Assembly (NCBI GenBank): GCA_903813345.2
Contig: CAIIXF020000002.1
Location: forward strand, 15,138,467-15,202,466
DNA length: 64,000 bases
Direction of reading: 5' to 3'
DNA from: Owenia fusiformis
Taxonomy: Eukaryota > Annelida > Polychaeta > Sabellida > Oweniidae
The notes beneath the pieces were generated by a model that was given only the letters and a program-made list of their open reading frames with translations, searched no databases and was not told the origin of the DNA. The position numbers and the translations under genes were made by a program. Shown in pieces: positions 35,505 to 49,057 of the stretch (its first letter is position 1; the number at the start of each line of letters is the position of its first letter).

Positions 35505-35975
35505 CTGTACATGCCTCAATTATATAACCTCTGCATGCCTCAATTATACAACCTGAGCATGCCTCAATTATACAACCTGTGCATGCCTCAATTATACAAC
35601 CTGAGCATGCCTCAATTATACAACCTGAGCATGCCTCAATTATACAACCTTTGCATGTTTCAATGATACTACCTTTGCATGTTTCAATGATACTACTTCT
35701 GCATGCCTCAATTATACATCCTGTGCATGCCTCAATTATACAACCGTTGCATGTTTCAATGATACTACCTTTGCATGTTTCAATGATACTACTTCTGCAT
35801 GCCTCAATTATACATCCTGTGCATGCCTCAATTATACAACCTTTGCATGTTTCAATGATACTACTTCTGCATGCCTCAATTATACATCCTGTGCATGCCT
35901 CAATTATACAACCTTTGCATGTTTCAATGATACTACCTTTGCATGTTTCAATGATACTACCTTTGCATGTTTCTA
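35505..35975. repeat. 24-bp minisatellite, about 20 units
   Basis: Two alternating unit types, GCATGCCTCAATTATACAAC and GCATGTTTCAATGATACTAC. Frames stay open because 24 is a multiple of three. It is probably in the 3' flank or UTR of UBL3. Confidence 0.93.
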
Positions 35976-37088
35976 GATTCCATGAAATGTGCAGTTTTGC
36001 ATATTGCATCGATTGGAACATTGTTCTTATTTCAGAAAATTACATCTTGTTCAATTATAAAATATAGACTTTAGATTTTAAGTATATAACATGAATATTG
36101 ATGAAATGGATTTCTTTTTTCAATGAATTCAATGAATCTACATCTGTAAGGTTCTAATACAGCTGCAGAACATCTGTGAATTTCACTCAGCTGAAGTACA
36201 TCTGTAAAATTATAATACACATGTAGTATATCTATCTGTTCATTAGTTTGTATAATTTAATTATATCCCAGCTGGGGCTCAGTCAAAGTCCCACATAAAA
36301 TCTACTTTATACATGCTTCAAAATATAAATGTTTATGTTTGTTTCAATATTCGCCATGAGCTCTAATATTCATTCTCTCAAGCTAAAACCCCTCTATTAT
36401 ATTGAACTAGTCTGAGTTGTTCATGCAAAGCTCAGTGATTTGGGTGAGTTAATTACTGCAGCAAGGGGTGATAGCTTGGAGATATTAACTAATCAGAGCC
36501 TTTCAATGGTCCATTATGATCCAGAACATTCTGTACAACCAGCCTTCTGCACCAGGCATGTTCAAGATGCTGTTTTCACACTAATCCCATGTGACCTATA
36601 GCTCAATAATGATTGATCATTTCCTCACGCAGGCAACAGTATAATGTTCAGTTTTTAACACTGCGCATGCACTTTCTTAGTTTATTTTATTACTATCAAT
36701 GATGATACATCAAATCATTATGATCATCTTTTCGCTGAATACTTCTATGTTGTTGAGTAAGAATATTTCCATGTATAACTAAATTGAAATTGTGATGTAC
36801 GATTCTACATTGGTGTCTGTGATAAATCAGAATATCAATGGGCGAGTATATTTTGACACCTCTGTATTGAAGATCCTTTCCTCAAAAAGGTATCAAATAG
36901 AGATATCCTTTCCGATAAACTATTACAAATTTTGAGTGCAGAATTGCATTAGATTGAAAGGCTATGTATGTAGCTTCTAACTGAATCTATAGTTTTTGTG
37001 TTTTGGTGGGTTGTTTGTGTGAACTACAGTATCTCATATAGGTGTCTCACAACGAAGACTGGTGTCTCGAAGTTTTGCTGTATGTTTT
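35976..37088 (-). other. Probable UBL3 3' UTR
   Basis: Directly downstream of the UBL3 stop codon on the - strand. AT-rich, with several candidate AATAAA sites on that strand (TTTATT as written, for example near 36682). The end was not determined. Confidence 0.45.
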
Positions 37089-37150
37089 TCACAAAATAGT
37101 ACAGCAGTTACTACAAGTGCTCTCACCACTTTTGTCCTTTTTCAATTGTC
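37089..37150 (-). CDS. UBL3: UBL3 coding exon 5 with CaaX terminus
   Basis: - strand acceptor TATTTTTCAG. Encodes GQLKKDKSGESTCSNCCTIL and stop. SGES plus Cys-Cys-x-x-Leu is the UBL3 lipidation tail. Cysteines at four positions near the end could also be palmitoylated. Confidence 0.93.
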
Positions 37151-40100
37151 CTGAAAAATACAACAGAAAAATTAATTACTAAAGAAATATATAAGTTAAA
37201 CATGAACAAAACAAAGTTTTTTTTAAGCTGATATGATCTTAATTTATTTTTTCAGTCATTACTATGTAACAACAAAAATGTAAGATCTGGACTCCCATAA
37301 TACATATATTGCCATTATTACAGATATTGCCTAAAATCTACTAGTTTCAAGCTAATTTAATCATAACTGCTTCAATATAATAACTGTAACGACAGGTATG
37401 CCTCATCAAGAGAAATCATGGCCTTCAATTAGCTTCTCTCTAGAAGACAGAAAGGTGTGATGAGTGTCAGAATGGGTATGTCTTATGCTGATGCAAAACC
37501 AATGACTCAAGAAGGACATAACAATACAATGACATGTCACGGTGGAGAAATATTTCAATTAAATTAATACATTTTTACTTATAACATCAAACTGGTTTGT
37601 GACTTTTAATAACTGAATGAATTACCAGCAATTAGAGACATTTGGGGAGAAAATGGGAATTGGAAATGAGGAAAACTGTAGCAAGATAGTCACGTTCTAC
37701 AATTATTATATGATGTTAAATAATTATTTCATGACAAAAGTATGAATTTTCATATCACACTTCCCGTTCTATCAGTCTAAAAGTGTTGGCATTTAACTCA
37801 TTTTTATGAACAAGATCAATAATAAAATCAATAAGTAAGACAGTTTGTTAAATTCCAGCATGACTGGGTTTCTGATAGAAGAATGTTTGTTTTCTTGATT
37901 TTACCTATATCCTTCAAATTTCAAATTAATATTTGGCTTCTATGAAGGGAGAGATTACACCTAAGTGATATGCGGAACATTATGAATGTCTATAGAATGT
38001 GTTCAACAGTTTTTCTTTAATAATTTTAATATTTATATGCCTTCTTCAAGTAAACTCACTTGTGAATACACTCGTACTGATCTTTGAGAAAAGCAAACCA
38101 TATGATTATATTATTACAGATAATACAAACCAATGAATTCAAATAAAGATATCTCCCATGTTTCTATGAAATAGTGTCTAATATGATTTGGATCACATCT
38201 GGGGTTGGGAAAACACAACTGATTAACACTAGATAACGGCAACTCCGCGGAGTAGCAAATCCCAACGAACAAAATATCAATTACCGAATTCCAATCAATT
38301 ATACTCATTACTTTGGTTGAAAATGAAAAAATTAAATTTTAGAATTGCAAATTCCTGCAAAGCAGCCATTTTGAATTTTCTGAGGTACAAATCTGAAAAA
38401 TAATACCATAATTGTGATCTACTCCAAAATTCCTTCAATTTGAGTATAATATAGCCATACTTTGAAGGGATCGAAAAATTATTGCGAAATCGTACATTAG
38501 ACGGCCATTTTGAATTTTACGAGGCTCGAATCAGAAAAAAGATACAATATTTGCAATCTACTCTTAATTGCCTTTCATTTGAGTATAATAAAGCTATACT
38601 TCAGAAAGATCTAAAAATTAGCGAAAATTTCTGTTTTCCTGTCCCCCCATACATGGCCCCTGGGGGTCAGGATGAAAAACACGGAATATGTGTGAAATAG
38701 ATAAATGTTGTGAATACACTACCAAAATTTCAAACAATAATATTAATTACTTTGGTTTAGAATGAAAAATTTATGATTTTTGCGAAAAAGTCCCGTCATT
38801 TTTAAAGCGGCGGCCATCTTGAAAAAAATTTTTTTTGCATAAAACTATTCACCAATATACATCTTTCCACTAAATATGAAGAAAATCTGTCGACTAGTAT
38901 TTGAGTTATCTTCCGGACAGACGGACGGACTGACTGACTGACTGACGGACTGACGGACAGACGGACAGACGGACGGACGGAGGGCTTCACTATATCCCTA
39001 ACGAACTTCGTTCGTTGGGATAATTATGCTCCTAATTTCAAGGATATGTTTTGAAATATAAGAAAGGGTGGTGAAAACATGAAATTACAACTAGGAAAAA
39101 GCTGTAAAGTCAAAACAGAAGAATGTATTTGTTAATTTCTTTGATTCATAGAAATATCAGTTGGTAGAAATGACAGATGAGTTAGACACTGATAAAATGG
39201 AGAATTATAAATACATCCAGTTTCATAATTTCTCATGTTTCAGCTTCATGAGTCTATTAATTATCAAACACCAACAAGCGTATCAAATACCAATTACATT
39301 TTCTGAAAGGCCTCATCACATCTCAATGCTATACACCTAGAGTGGCAGTTGTTTTTATATCAAAGGAAATCATTGTTTTATTAATGGCTGGGCCTTCTGG
39401 GAATACATTTGCTCCAATGTAATAATGATAATAGACTCATCAAGTTCATTAATCTTTGGAAATCAACCTTTTTGCTTGTTCTTGTTAAAACAACAATTTC
39501 CCCAAATCTTTATATATTTTCTTCTTAGAATAGGCCTATAATATGACATAGAAATCAATTAAAATATTGGTCAGATGACACAGATGCCCAAAGAAAGGTC
39601 TTGTGTAAAGGGGTATGATGACATGAAAGACATGATGATGCAGAACTTATCAGACAGACCTGATGACATTGAGGTCCAATGAGTTTAAGCCCTGATAACC
39701 CAGTTGCATAATGAGACAGGGACCTGATGACAAAGTATAGAAAATACAGTAGAACTCTATTTCTGTTCAAGCAACTGTCATTCATGAGTTGGCATCCCAT
39801 TGAAATGGGTAGCATACAACTCCCATGTTAGCCCCCATAGAAGTAGACTACGAGGACAGCTGTGGGATCAACTTACCTTGATTATTTGGTTCAGGGAGGT
39901 TCTCCCTTGCCACTAAGTGCATTACTGTTGTTTTTCCTAGTGGTAATTGCAAAGCTGGAAATAGAAATGTCATTCAAATTATAAATTACTTTCATTTGGA
40001 AATAAAATGTCCTTCAAATATGGTCAAATAGAGAATGGCTGTGCTTCAATCTTGTTGGCTAAGAAACTCTTATGGAATACAATTAATTTAATGGCCTTTA

Positions 40101-43100
40101 ATAAAAAATAGGACCCACGGTCCTGTGCTCACACAGTTTGGAACCTTCAGAGGGAATGTATATCCTGACTTTCAAACAAAAATATTGATTTGGATTTGTA
40201 GTCTTGAACTTTGAGAAACTTAGTTACCAAAATTTACATTCAAAAATCAATTTGAAAAATTAACTTTTTTGACCTTTCAAATGTCACTGAAAGTCAAGTA
40301 AAGGTCAAATCCTAAAACTAATGTCAGATTTGAACTCCTGGTAAAATGTAGATGATTTTCAAAAAAAAATTTGGTCAAATTGAAGCAAGTTGAAAAATAA
40401 CTTATTCTTACTGTTTTTTGACATCAAATATCTCAAAAACGGTAAAAATTTGATGCTGACATATATCAAGCAATATATAGGGAATGCTTAAATCTAGTTA
40501 TGATGTAATTCACTGCAAGAAATGATCAAGTATAAGGCAAACTTTGAGAAACTTGTCAATCACAAAACCTGCCATTGACTATACATGGGAAAGTTTCCTG
40601 AAAATGACTAAAGTCCTACTTTTTGTCAAATTTTATAAACACCAAAAACTGTAATTCCAAGAGCTTTGAACTCTTCAGAGGACATAAGTTGCATATACAG
40701 CAACTACTACAAGTTATTTGAAAGTTCTACTTCAACAAAGTGTCTAGTATTTACAGAAAATTTGACTTTTTGACGTCAAAATCAGCAATTTCTCGGAAAA
40801 CGGGTGAACTTGGGAAATGGCGATGTTAGGTCAAATAGGCATTATGGATATGCATAAAATGACTGTGGATATGACTCAATCCGAATAGCAGTTTTAATTT
40901 GTGCGGCCAATGTTGACGGATGGACGGACCAACGGACAGACGGACCAACGGGCGGACGGACGTCTTGTCAATCCCATAGGCTCATAGTGTGAGCCAAAAA
41001 TAATAAATAAATATAAAATACACTTGGCATTACGCTATTATGTGAATCTTGGTCTTTACATATGACCAATTGTCTGCAGGTGAACTTCTGTTGGAGTAGG
41101 ACACTTCAAAAGCTTTTAATTCTTAGAAATCAAATTTTTGAACATCAATATTTAATGAAACTAAATGAGTAAGCAAGTAAGCAATGTTTACAAATGCATT
41201 CATTAGCCATGTTTATTCAAGAGAAAATATCAGAAGCTATATTCCTCACATCAATTAGGAACTCAGTATTACCTGAGAAAAACTTGAGTAATATGGACTA
41301 ACTGGGCATATTGCTGGTTAATAATTCATGAAGCTACCTAACACATATAGCCTGGTAATGGACTCTCCTGTGTGTGACATAGACCTCTAGTCAATATAAA
41401 TGTACATGTTTCTATCGTTTGAATCCATAAAGGATGACTTATTCTGGATAATATACACAGCAGAGTATATGCACTGACCTGACCATCACCTGTGATAGTC
41501 ACTCCTATGGTTTCCATGAGTTACATTGACCAAGTAAGTTACAGGTGAGTTATCACTTACAGGTAAATGCTACCAGGTGAACAATATGTAATTTTGCACT
41601 TCTGATTGCTTATACATGTACAATGTAGCAATACTCTAGCTGCATTGCTGGCCACAATGGGACCATTAAAACAATGAGTTTCCCTATGAGTTTTTCTATT
41701 GTTCCAAGTATTCTCTTTGCTCCAAGATATAAGGCGATCCTTCCTCCTTCACAATTGTAACTAGTAAAGTAGCCTTGGAGTTTTGTACTTTTTTGTACTA
41801 AGTATTGATTTAGATAGTACATATAAGGTAAACACTTGGTGGCCAAGAGTCCATCCTTCAAGTTTGGGCTTCATTGCTATCTCAGCTCTGGGCTTCATTG
41901 CTATCTCAGCTCTGGGCTTCATTGCTGTCTCAGCTCTGGGCTTCATTGCTATCTCAGCTCTGCCCTTCAAGCAAGGCTGGGTTCTTCTATCTTGAGACTT
42001 CTTGAATCAGTTCCTAAAGGGATCTGAATAGGTTTTAACTTCAGAATTTATGTGACAAATAAATATCTTTGGGTTACTTGAACTAATATGCAGAGAGCAT
42101 GTTAAATTGATTGAATGCATCAAAATCAAGATGACAAGTTTTTAAATAGACTTTGTAAGATTGGTACTGTGCTCACATATAAATTAAAAAATTGATCCCT
42201 TTATTTCATCATCTTTTAGATATCAAATCACATTCTTCTTTTAAATGATCTTGGATTAATCAAACATTCTTGTTGAACCCCACATTTCCAATCTAATCAT
42301 GAAATGCCACATGTTAATCTATTATTTTTCTGCTTCTATAACCACACATAATAACAGACATGAGCTACATTTTGAAAATTGTCAGAATAGCATGCAAATT
42401 TGGTATAACCAAGAGCAGTAATCGTGAGTAATATAATGACTCATGATGTCACAATTGGCATGGGGAGTAGTTAATTGCAAACTCAAGAAATGATGCCACA
42501 AAAAGATTCCCATTTGAGTCATATAATACGGCATTAATAATCCTAAATATATCAATGAAGGAATCAACTTAATAGCACAGTGTATCAGAAATTCAAGCCC
42601 TCTTTGCAGAAAAAACCTTGAAAAATATGAGAATCATTAAAATCAACTCTTACTTTTATATATTGTATGTCTATCTTCTCTTTTACTCATGGTTTTAAAG
42701 AGGGGAATGGAGAGAAAGGGGTACACATACTACATGTACTATATAAAAAGGTTAAAATTCCATTCCCTTTTCTACATTCCTTCATTTCCTGTCAAGTAAG
42801 AGTGATGATTCCTTGTTGATTTTTTCTATTCTTCAACACCACTGGACTTCGATAACATTTCATTTAGCTTGAACATGAAGAAACCATCATAAAACACTTA
42901 ACGTAATTCACTCACAGTCTTTGTCAGCTGGATGGCTTCTTTCAAATGATTACGAAGAATCATAGAATATCTCTATTTACACAATGGATTTTTATGTTAT
43001 AAGAGCATGTAATTTTTCATGAGTCATGTTTTCAATTTAATTATCACTAATAATCTTGTCAGAAGATAATGTGTTTAAGACATATTATCTGGAAGGCAGC

Positions 43101-46100
43101 AGAGGTGCAGTAACTATGAAGGAAAGAACATGCATGCTGATCTACATTGCTTCCATATTGGTATGACTGGTGGAACTGTTTTGCAAATAATCTGCTGCCT
43201 ATTCAAGGTATTAATACAAACATATATTTCAAAACTTGAATTACATTAATTTCTCTTTAAGTAAAAGATTTTGTTTAGCCAAAACTGTCAGTCTTGAAAA
43301 AAAAGTTGCTCAAAATCAGTCAAGACCATGGTTTTCTCATATTCAAAACATCACAAAGGGTTTCAAGTTGGCACAAGTCTTTCAAAAGCTCAAATGGATC
43401 CAACATCCAGTAAGTTATATGTAAGGGAAAGAATATTAAGAAAATCAAAGCCACAAACTGGGATTTACTTACCTCCTAAAGTAACATTTCCATGTAGAAA
43501 TCTACCCTGGTATATCAACCGAAGAATATTAGTTGACGGGAGATGCTCCCCTTCCCATTCTGAAAGCAGGAAAACAACATCATTAAAAATCACTTATTCA
43601 TATAACCTGAGGCCATGATCCATGTTATTACCATAGATGAAGCAATATATATCAATGACACAATTCTACTTTTTGAAAAGGATATGTATTGCTGCCACAT
43701 GGCATTTCAAGGCCACTTTGGGATTTTCCAGTTTCACTATTACTATATAGTGTATACCTTAAATGAAGTCTTTAGATCTCAACCGCTGTATGTACTTACT
43801 TCACTCTTATTAAGGGAGTTGCATATTTGGAGGGGGGGGGGTGTGGGTGGGGGTTTGGAGTAAAAAAGCTAAAGACTAGGATTTTCCTTATATTAATTAC
43901 TTTTTTATTATAAGTTAAAAAAAATATAAGGCCAATTTTAACATGTTTATTAGCAACTGCATTTACAACTTAAATGATAGAAACAAACAAAATATAATAT
44001 AGCAGTTTGATCGCAATTCATTCTATTCTTATTCTACAATGAAGACAAGCTCTTTAAAACGAAGAGGTCAACTCAACCTGGAGATTAGCTGTCATTTGGC
44101 AGTGGGCTGATGATAGAATAAGAGCACTTCTTTGCATAAAGAAGATGCCTCTTCGAGTATATTACAAACAAATTCTATCACAGAAGACTCACTTTAATTC
44201 AGATGAGAGGCTTAACCCTTTGTAAAAGTAATCAAATTTATCTCTCTATATACAAATGATAAACATCTTAATTGGTCATTTTCATTTGAGCAGAGGTCCT
44301 CTTCCCAAAATATACCAAAATAATCAAAAAGTCAAATCAGATGAATGAACATCGCCAAATAGATCAACGCCATCTATATCACGATGATCCTGAGAGTAGG
44401 AAATACAATAAAGGCATTAACATGCAAAATGTTACCACATGCCATTCATAACAGATGCCAACTTCCAAAACGCTGAACACCAGCAGCCGTCCATAAAAAG
44501 AGTTGGAGACTATAAGAATATGTCACAAGTTGTGGTGGTGACATAAAAACTATAAGAGGTACAGCTTCATGCAATTGAGTCACTGATACCTACAGGAAAT
44601 TAAAGTCATCGTAGCAAATAAACTCATATTAATCAGTAAAAAGCATGCTATTATATAATCTGCATTCACTTACAATTATAAGAAACCATACAGGAAATCA
44701 CATTTTACTTTGATGTGCATGTTTTAATTGGTAACAGATCAGATCAGGTTATAGTTCATTTTACTACTTGTAGGGAAGGCAATTAAACTGTGACGTAATA
44801 TTGTAACGCAAAACCAAGCCATTTGCTTTCAATGAACATCTGAAATAATTTTTTAAAATACCAATCAATTAAAATACTAGACTGATTCTAAGAACTCAAA
44901 AGGTGTCCTGAAAGGTTAAGAATTAGATGAAGGTAGTTCTACTAATAATGTTGATTAAAAGTCAATTGACATTTTGCGATCAGAATTTGAGCATTTATTA
45001 TTATAGATATTGTTGCCATGTAGTCCTTCTTATTGGTATGATGTCACATAAAAATAATATCAAACATGATGGAGAGACAGATTGACAGATCCGTGGCAGT
45101 TTTGAGCTGAAACAAACAATTGTTTCTTTTATGCAAACTATGGGTCAGCTTTTTACCAGGTATGTTGATTTGATTAATCATGAGTATCCTTACGTAGATG
45201 AAGTCTTGATGAAATTTCTACAAAACATCAATACCTAAAAGCACCCCCCATATTTTCAGAATGGGGGGGGGGGCTAAACTGCTATCTTAATCATGTCAGA
45301 AAGATCTTACACTTGGCATTAGAATGAATGTTGATCTAGTCAAATCGAATACGTTCATGAAAAATTAATCAATATATTGTGAATACATATGAAATGGGTG
45401 CCAAAACTAATTCCAAATTCCTGATAAATTAATGGCAATAAAATCTATTGATACAAAAAATTCAAAATTCCTAGAATTCTATGCATCAATGAAGACAACA
45501 GATTCCTTAATAAACTTGGGTGAAAACAGCGTACTATACTTTACAAGTCATTACAAAACAAGACATGTAAATAATTCAGCAAAAGTCTGCAATAAACTAT
45601 GGTAACTGTTTTATTAGAACTCAATTATCCTAAATATATCGATCTGATTCAGAATAATTATAAAATAAGATAGGTGTTTTGCATTCTATGTATAACCAGA
45701 ACAACGGCAACGCCAAAGCGTAGCGAATCCCATCGAACAGAGATAGCTGGTATTTTTACAAACGAATAGCAAATATCATAAAACAACACACCAGAAAGGC
45801 CACCATTTTCAAAATGGTTGCTCACTTGCCAAGGTGTCATCAGAAGAAATAATATGCTTTTAAGTAGCCACCTCTAAAATTTTTGAAAAATCGCACACGT
45901 ACTTGTAAAATAACACACATAAAAATGGTGGCCATTTTTCAAAATGGCCGACTACTCCCCAAAGTTTTATTAGACAATGTGCCATGCTTACAGTATTCAC
46001 ATATCAAATATGAACAAAATCGCTCCACTACTTTTCGAGTTCTAGTAAAATACGTTAAAATGGTGGCCATTTTTCAAATTTTTTTTCAAAATGGCCGCCT

Positions 46101-49057
46101 TCTCACAAAAATGTCACAGGACAGTGTGCCATGCTTATAGTATTCACATACCAAATATGAACAAAATCGCTCCACTACTTTTCGAGTTATAGTAAAATAC
46201 GTTAAAATGGGGGCCATTTTTCAAAATTTTTTTCAAAATGGCCGCCTTCTCACAAAAATGTCATAGGACAGTGTGCCATGCTTATAGTATTCACATACCA
46301 AATATGAACAAAATCGCTCCACTACTTTTCGAGTTATAGTAAAATACGTTAAAATGGCGGCCATTTTTCAAAATGGCCGCCTTCTACCAAAAGTGTCTTT
46401 AGACAGTGTGCAATGCTTATAGTATTCACATACCAAATATGAACAAAATTGCTCCACTATTTTTGGAGTTACAGCAAAAATCGTAAAGTGACAAGTAAAG
46501 GCCGCCATTTTTCAAGATGGCTGCCATGCGCTTCTTTAATATCTACATTTGTAGCATTATTAATGTCCTTTATAATTTTTTTACATTTAAAACATATTGC
46601 TATTACAGTTTTACATATTGCACCTAAATTACTGTAAAATCGGCACTAAAATGGCCGCCATTTTGAAATGAGCGGCCATTTTGAAAATCGGCTTTCGAGC
46701 AGAACTTCTACCCCCATAGGGTATATGTGTACAAAATATGAACAAAATCAGGCCAACGGTATTTGAGTTATTGCCCGGACGGACGGACGGACGGACGGAC
46801 GTACGTACGGACGGACGGACGGACGTACGTACGGACGGACGGACGGACGGACGTACGGACGGACGGACGGACGTACGTACGGACGGACGGACGGAGGCGT
46901 TCCCTATATCCCTCCGAACTTCGTTCGATGGGATAATAAAAATACATGCTACATCAAACATGCTGGGGAGGATTTGGCAATACATGGACCATTCAACATC
47001 AATTTATTACATAACTGACAACACCATTATGATTATTGCAGTGACATTTATATTGGTTCCATTCCACGCTTACCCTGCTTACTTTTAGAGCCACTTTCTG
47101 ATATTACAGTCATGGCTGCGTTAATATATAAGATTTTAATCAGCAAATTACAGAATGATCATTAAATTATTTAGATATATTACATTGTACACAAGGCAAG
47201 TATCTAACCTAAAGTATAAGTGAGACAATTGATATTCTTAGATGGTATCCAACCATTAACAGTTATAGAAGAACAAAGTTACTTTCTTAAGGGGAATAGG
47301 TAAATGATGATGATTTTGTTACTGGAAATGTTGAATTTACAGGAAAACAGTATGAATGGAAAATCAATATTTTATTATGAGAGAGTGGGGGAATAAAATC
47401 ATCATAAAATGAACCCATTTTTCTACAACTGTTATTCGAAAACCTTCTCTTAGAGCCTTCAGTTGAGGCAAATCTACCATTAAAACACCAACCTTCTCTT
47501 AGAGCCTTCAGTTGAGGCAAATCTACCATTAAAACACCAACCTTCTCTTAGAGCCTTCAGTTGAGGCAAATCTACCATAAAAACACCAACCTTCTCTTAG
47601 AGCCTTCAGTTGAGGCAAATCTACCATTAAAACACCAACCTTCTCTTAGAGCCTTCAGTTGAGGCAAATCTACCATTAAAACACCAACCTTCTCTTAGAG
47701 CCTTCAGTTGAGGCAAATCTACCATTAAAACACCAACCTTCTCTTAGAGCCTTAAGTTGAGGCAAATCTACCATTAAAACACCAACCTTCTCTTAGAGCC
47801 TTCAGTTGAGGCAAATCTACCATTAAAACACTAACCATCTCTTAGAGCCTTCAGTTGTGGCAAATCTACCCCTTAAAACACCAACCTTCTCTTAGAGCCT
47901 TCAGTTGAGGCAAATCTACCCCTTAAAACACCAACCTTCTCTTAGAGCCTTCAGTTGAGGCAAATCTACCATTAAAACACCAACCTTCTCTTAGAGCCTT
48001 CAGTTGAGGCAAATCTACCATTAAAACACCAACCTTCTCTTAGAGCCTTCAGTTGAGGCAAATCTACCATTAAAACACCAACCTTCTCTTAGAACCTTCG
48101 GTTGAGGCAAATCTACCATTAAAACACCAACCATCTCTAAGAGCCTTCAGTTGTGGCAAATCTACCCCTTAAAACACCAACCTTCTCTTAGAGCTTTCAG
48201 TTGAGGCGAATCTACCATTAAAACACCAACCTTCTCTTAGAGCCTTCAGTTGAGGCAAATCTACCATTAAAACACCAACCTTCTCTTAGAGCCTTCAGTT
48301 GAGGCAAATCTACCATTAAAACACCAACCTTCTCTTAGAGCCTTCAGTTGAGGCAAATCTACTATTAAAACACCAACCTTCTCTTAGAGCCTTCAGTTGA
48401 GGCAAATCTACCATTAAAACACCAACCTTCTCTTAGAGCCTTCAGTTGAGGCAAATATACCATTAAAACACCAACCTTCTCTTAGAGCCTTCAGTTGAGG
48501 CAAATCTACCTTTAAAACACCAACCTTCTCTTAGAGCCTTCAGTTGAGGCAAATCTACCATTTAAACACCAACCTTCTCTTAGAGCCTTCAGTTGAGGCA
48601 AATCTACCATTAAAACACCAACCTTCTCTTAGAGCCTTCAGCTGAGGCAAATTTACCATTAAAACACCAACCTTCTCTTAGAGCCTTCAGTTGAGGCAAA
48701 TCTACCATTAAAACACCAACCTTTTCTTTAGAGCTTCAGTTGAGGCAAATGTACCATTAAAACCATTAGTAAAATATACAACCTCTTTACTAATCATCGT
48801 GCTTGGTACTGAAGCACTTAATTGAGATTTTGAATACTACAAAGCCCATACTTTTAAAACGAGCAAGTGTTCATGGCTTAACCATTCTCCATTTTTTCAA
48901 CTTTAAATCTAGCTTTACGAGTAAAATATCAAGCAAATAACAACCTACCTTCTGGCCAGTTGTCGTATACATGCTGCGTTATATCTGCCGCAGAATCTGT
49001 TATTGCAAACAAAAATTCTTTTGTTTTTCCCGTTACTAGAATTAGTCTTAGGTTTAT
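37089..49057 (-). CDS. UBL3: UBL3 (membrane-anchored ubiquitin-fold protein), partial: N-terminal exon not found
   Basis: Four exons read 49057-48949, 43559-43473, 39954-39877 and 37150-37089, with GT/AG borders and consistent phases (0,1,1,1). Together they encode 111 residues against about 117 for the whole animal protein, so only about the first 9 residues are missing. Landmarks seen: INLRLILVTGKTKEFLF, HVYDNWPEEWE, NILRLIYQGRFLHGNVTLG, LGKTTVMHLVARENLPEPN and a C-terminal CCTIL. The last four residues, CTIL, form a CaaX box whose final Leu favours geranylgeranylation. Known role: a ubiquitin-fold protein anchored to membranes by its lipidated C-terminus, implicated in protein sorting to extracellular vesicles. 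The first exon should lie on the - strand above 49057; I saw no convincing ATG exon up to 64000, so intron 1 is probably longer than 15 kb. Confidence 0.94.
38238..39025. mobile_element. GGAC-tail repeat family, divergent copy in UBL3 intron
   Basis: Begins ATAACGGCAACTCCGCGGAG and AATCCCAACGAAC, ends with GGAC/TGAC tracts (38915-38980), then CGAACTTCGTTCGTTGGGAT. The start and end are partly complementary (CCCAACGAAC/GTTCGTTGGG). Confidence 0.65.
39877..39954 (-). CDS. UBL3: UBL3 coding exon 4
   Basis: - strand acceptor ATTTCCAG. Encodes LQLPLGKTTVMHLVARENLP and EPNNQ, the last strand of the ubiquitin fold. Donor CAAG|GTAAGT. Confidence 0.95.
40105..41000. mobile_element. GGACC/TCCTGTGCTCACACAG repeat family, copy B
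   Basis: GTCCTGTGCTCACACAG at the left is partly mirrored by CATAGTGTGAGCC at the right, preceded by a GGAC-rich tract (40915-40965). Its inner part matches 10450-10740. Confidence 0.6.
41001..43472. other. UBL3 intron, mostly featureless
   Basis: Apart from the 24-bp repeat at 41866, I see no gene or delimited element. Confidence 0.5.
41866..41962. repeat. 24-bp repeat, 4 units, UBL3 intron
   Basis: GGGCTTCATTGCTATCTCAG plus CTCT. Confidence 0.9.
43473..43559 (-). CDS. UBL3: UBL3 coding exon 3
   Basis: - strand acceptor CTTTCAG. Encodes WEGEHLPSTNILRLIYQGRF and LHGNVTLG, conserved across animal UBL3. Donor GGAG|GTAAGT. Confidence 0.95.
43560..45694. other. UBL3 intron, featureless
   Basis: AT-rich with G runs at about 43831 and 45265. 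No gene or delimited element seen. Confidence 0.5.
45695..46937. mobile_element. GGAC-tail repeat family, copy 2 in UBL3 intron
   Basis: Starts ACAACGGCAACGCC and AATCCCATCGAAC, has three to four 135-bp internal units, a long GGAC/GTAC tract (46776-46895), and ends GTTCGATGGGATAAT, complementary to the start. Confidence 0.75.
47441..48766. repeat. 49-bp minisatellite, about 27 units, near UBL3 exon 2 donor
   Basis: Unit ACCTTCTCTTAGAGCCTTCA plus GTTGAGGCAAATCTACC. It lies 180 bp inside the intron after exon 2 on the transcribed strand. Confidence 0.95.
48949..49057 (-). CDS. UBL3: UBL3 coding exon 2
   Basis: - strand acceptor TTTTCAG, then INLRLILVTGKTKEFLF and QHVYDNWPE, donor AAG|GTAGGT. 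This is the N-terminal half of the ubiquitin fold. A 49-bp minisatellite begins about 180 bp into the following intron. Confidence 0.95.

Noticed and set aside
35461-36067. Overlapping open frames of 160-190 codons on both strands
   Set aside because: 24-bp minisatellite with period divisible by three. Both strands open, repetitive, no domain.
46629-47088. Frames rich in RPSV or GRTD
   Set aside because: Translation of the GGAC/GTAC simple repeat.
47441-48766. Donor array in UBL3 similar to the EXOSC9 ones
   Set aside because: Units contain GAAGGTTGGT on the transcribed strand, only loosely like the true donor AGAAGGTAGGT, and share no exon sequence. Left as an ordinary minisatellite.
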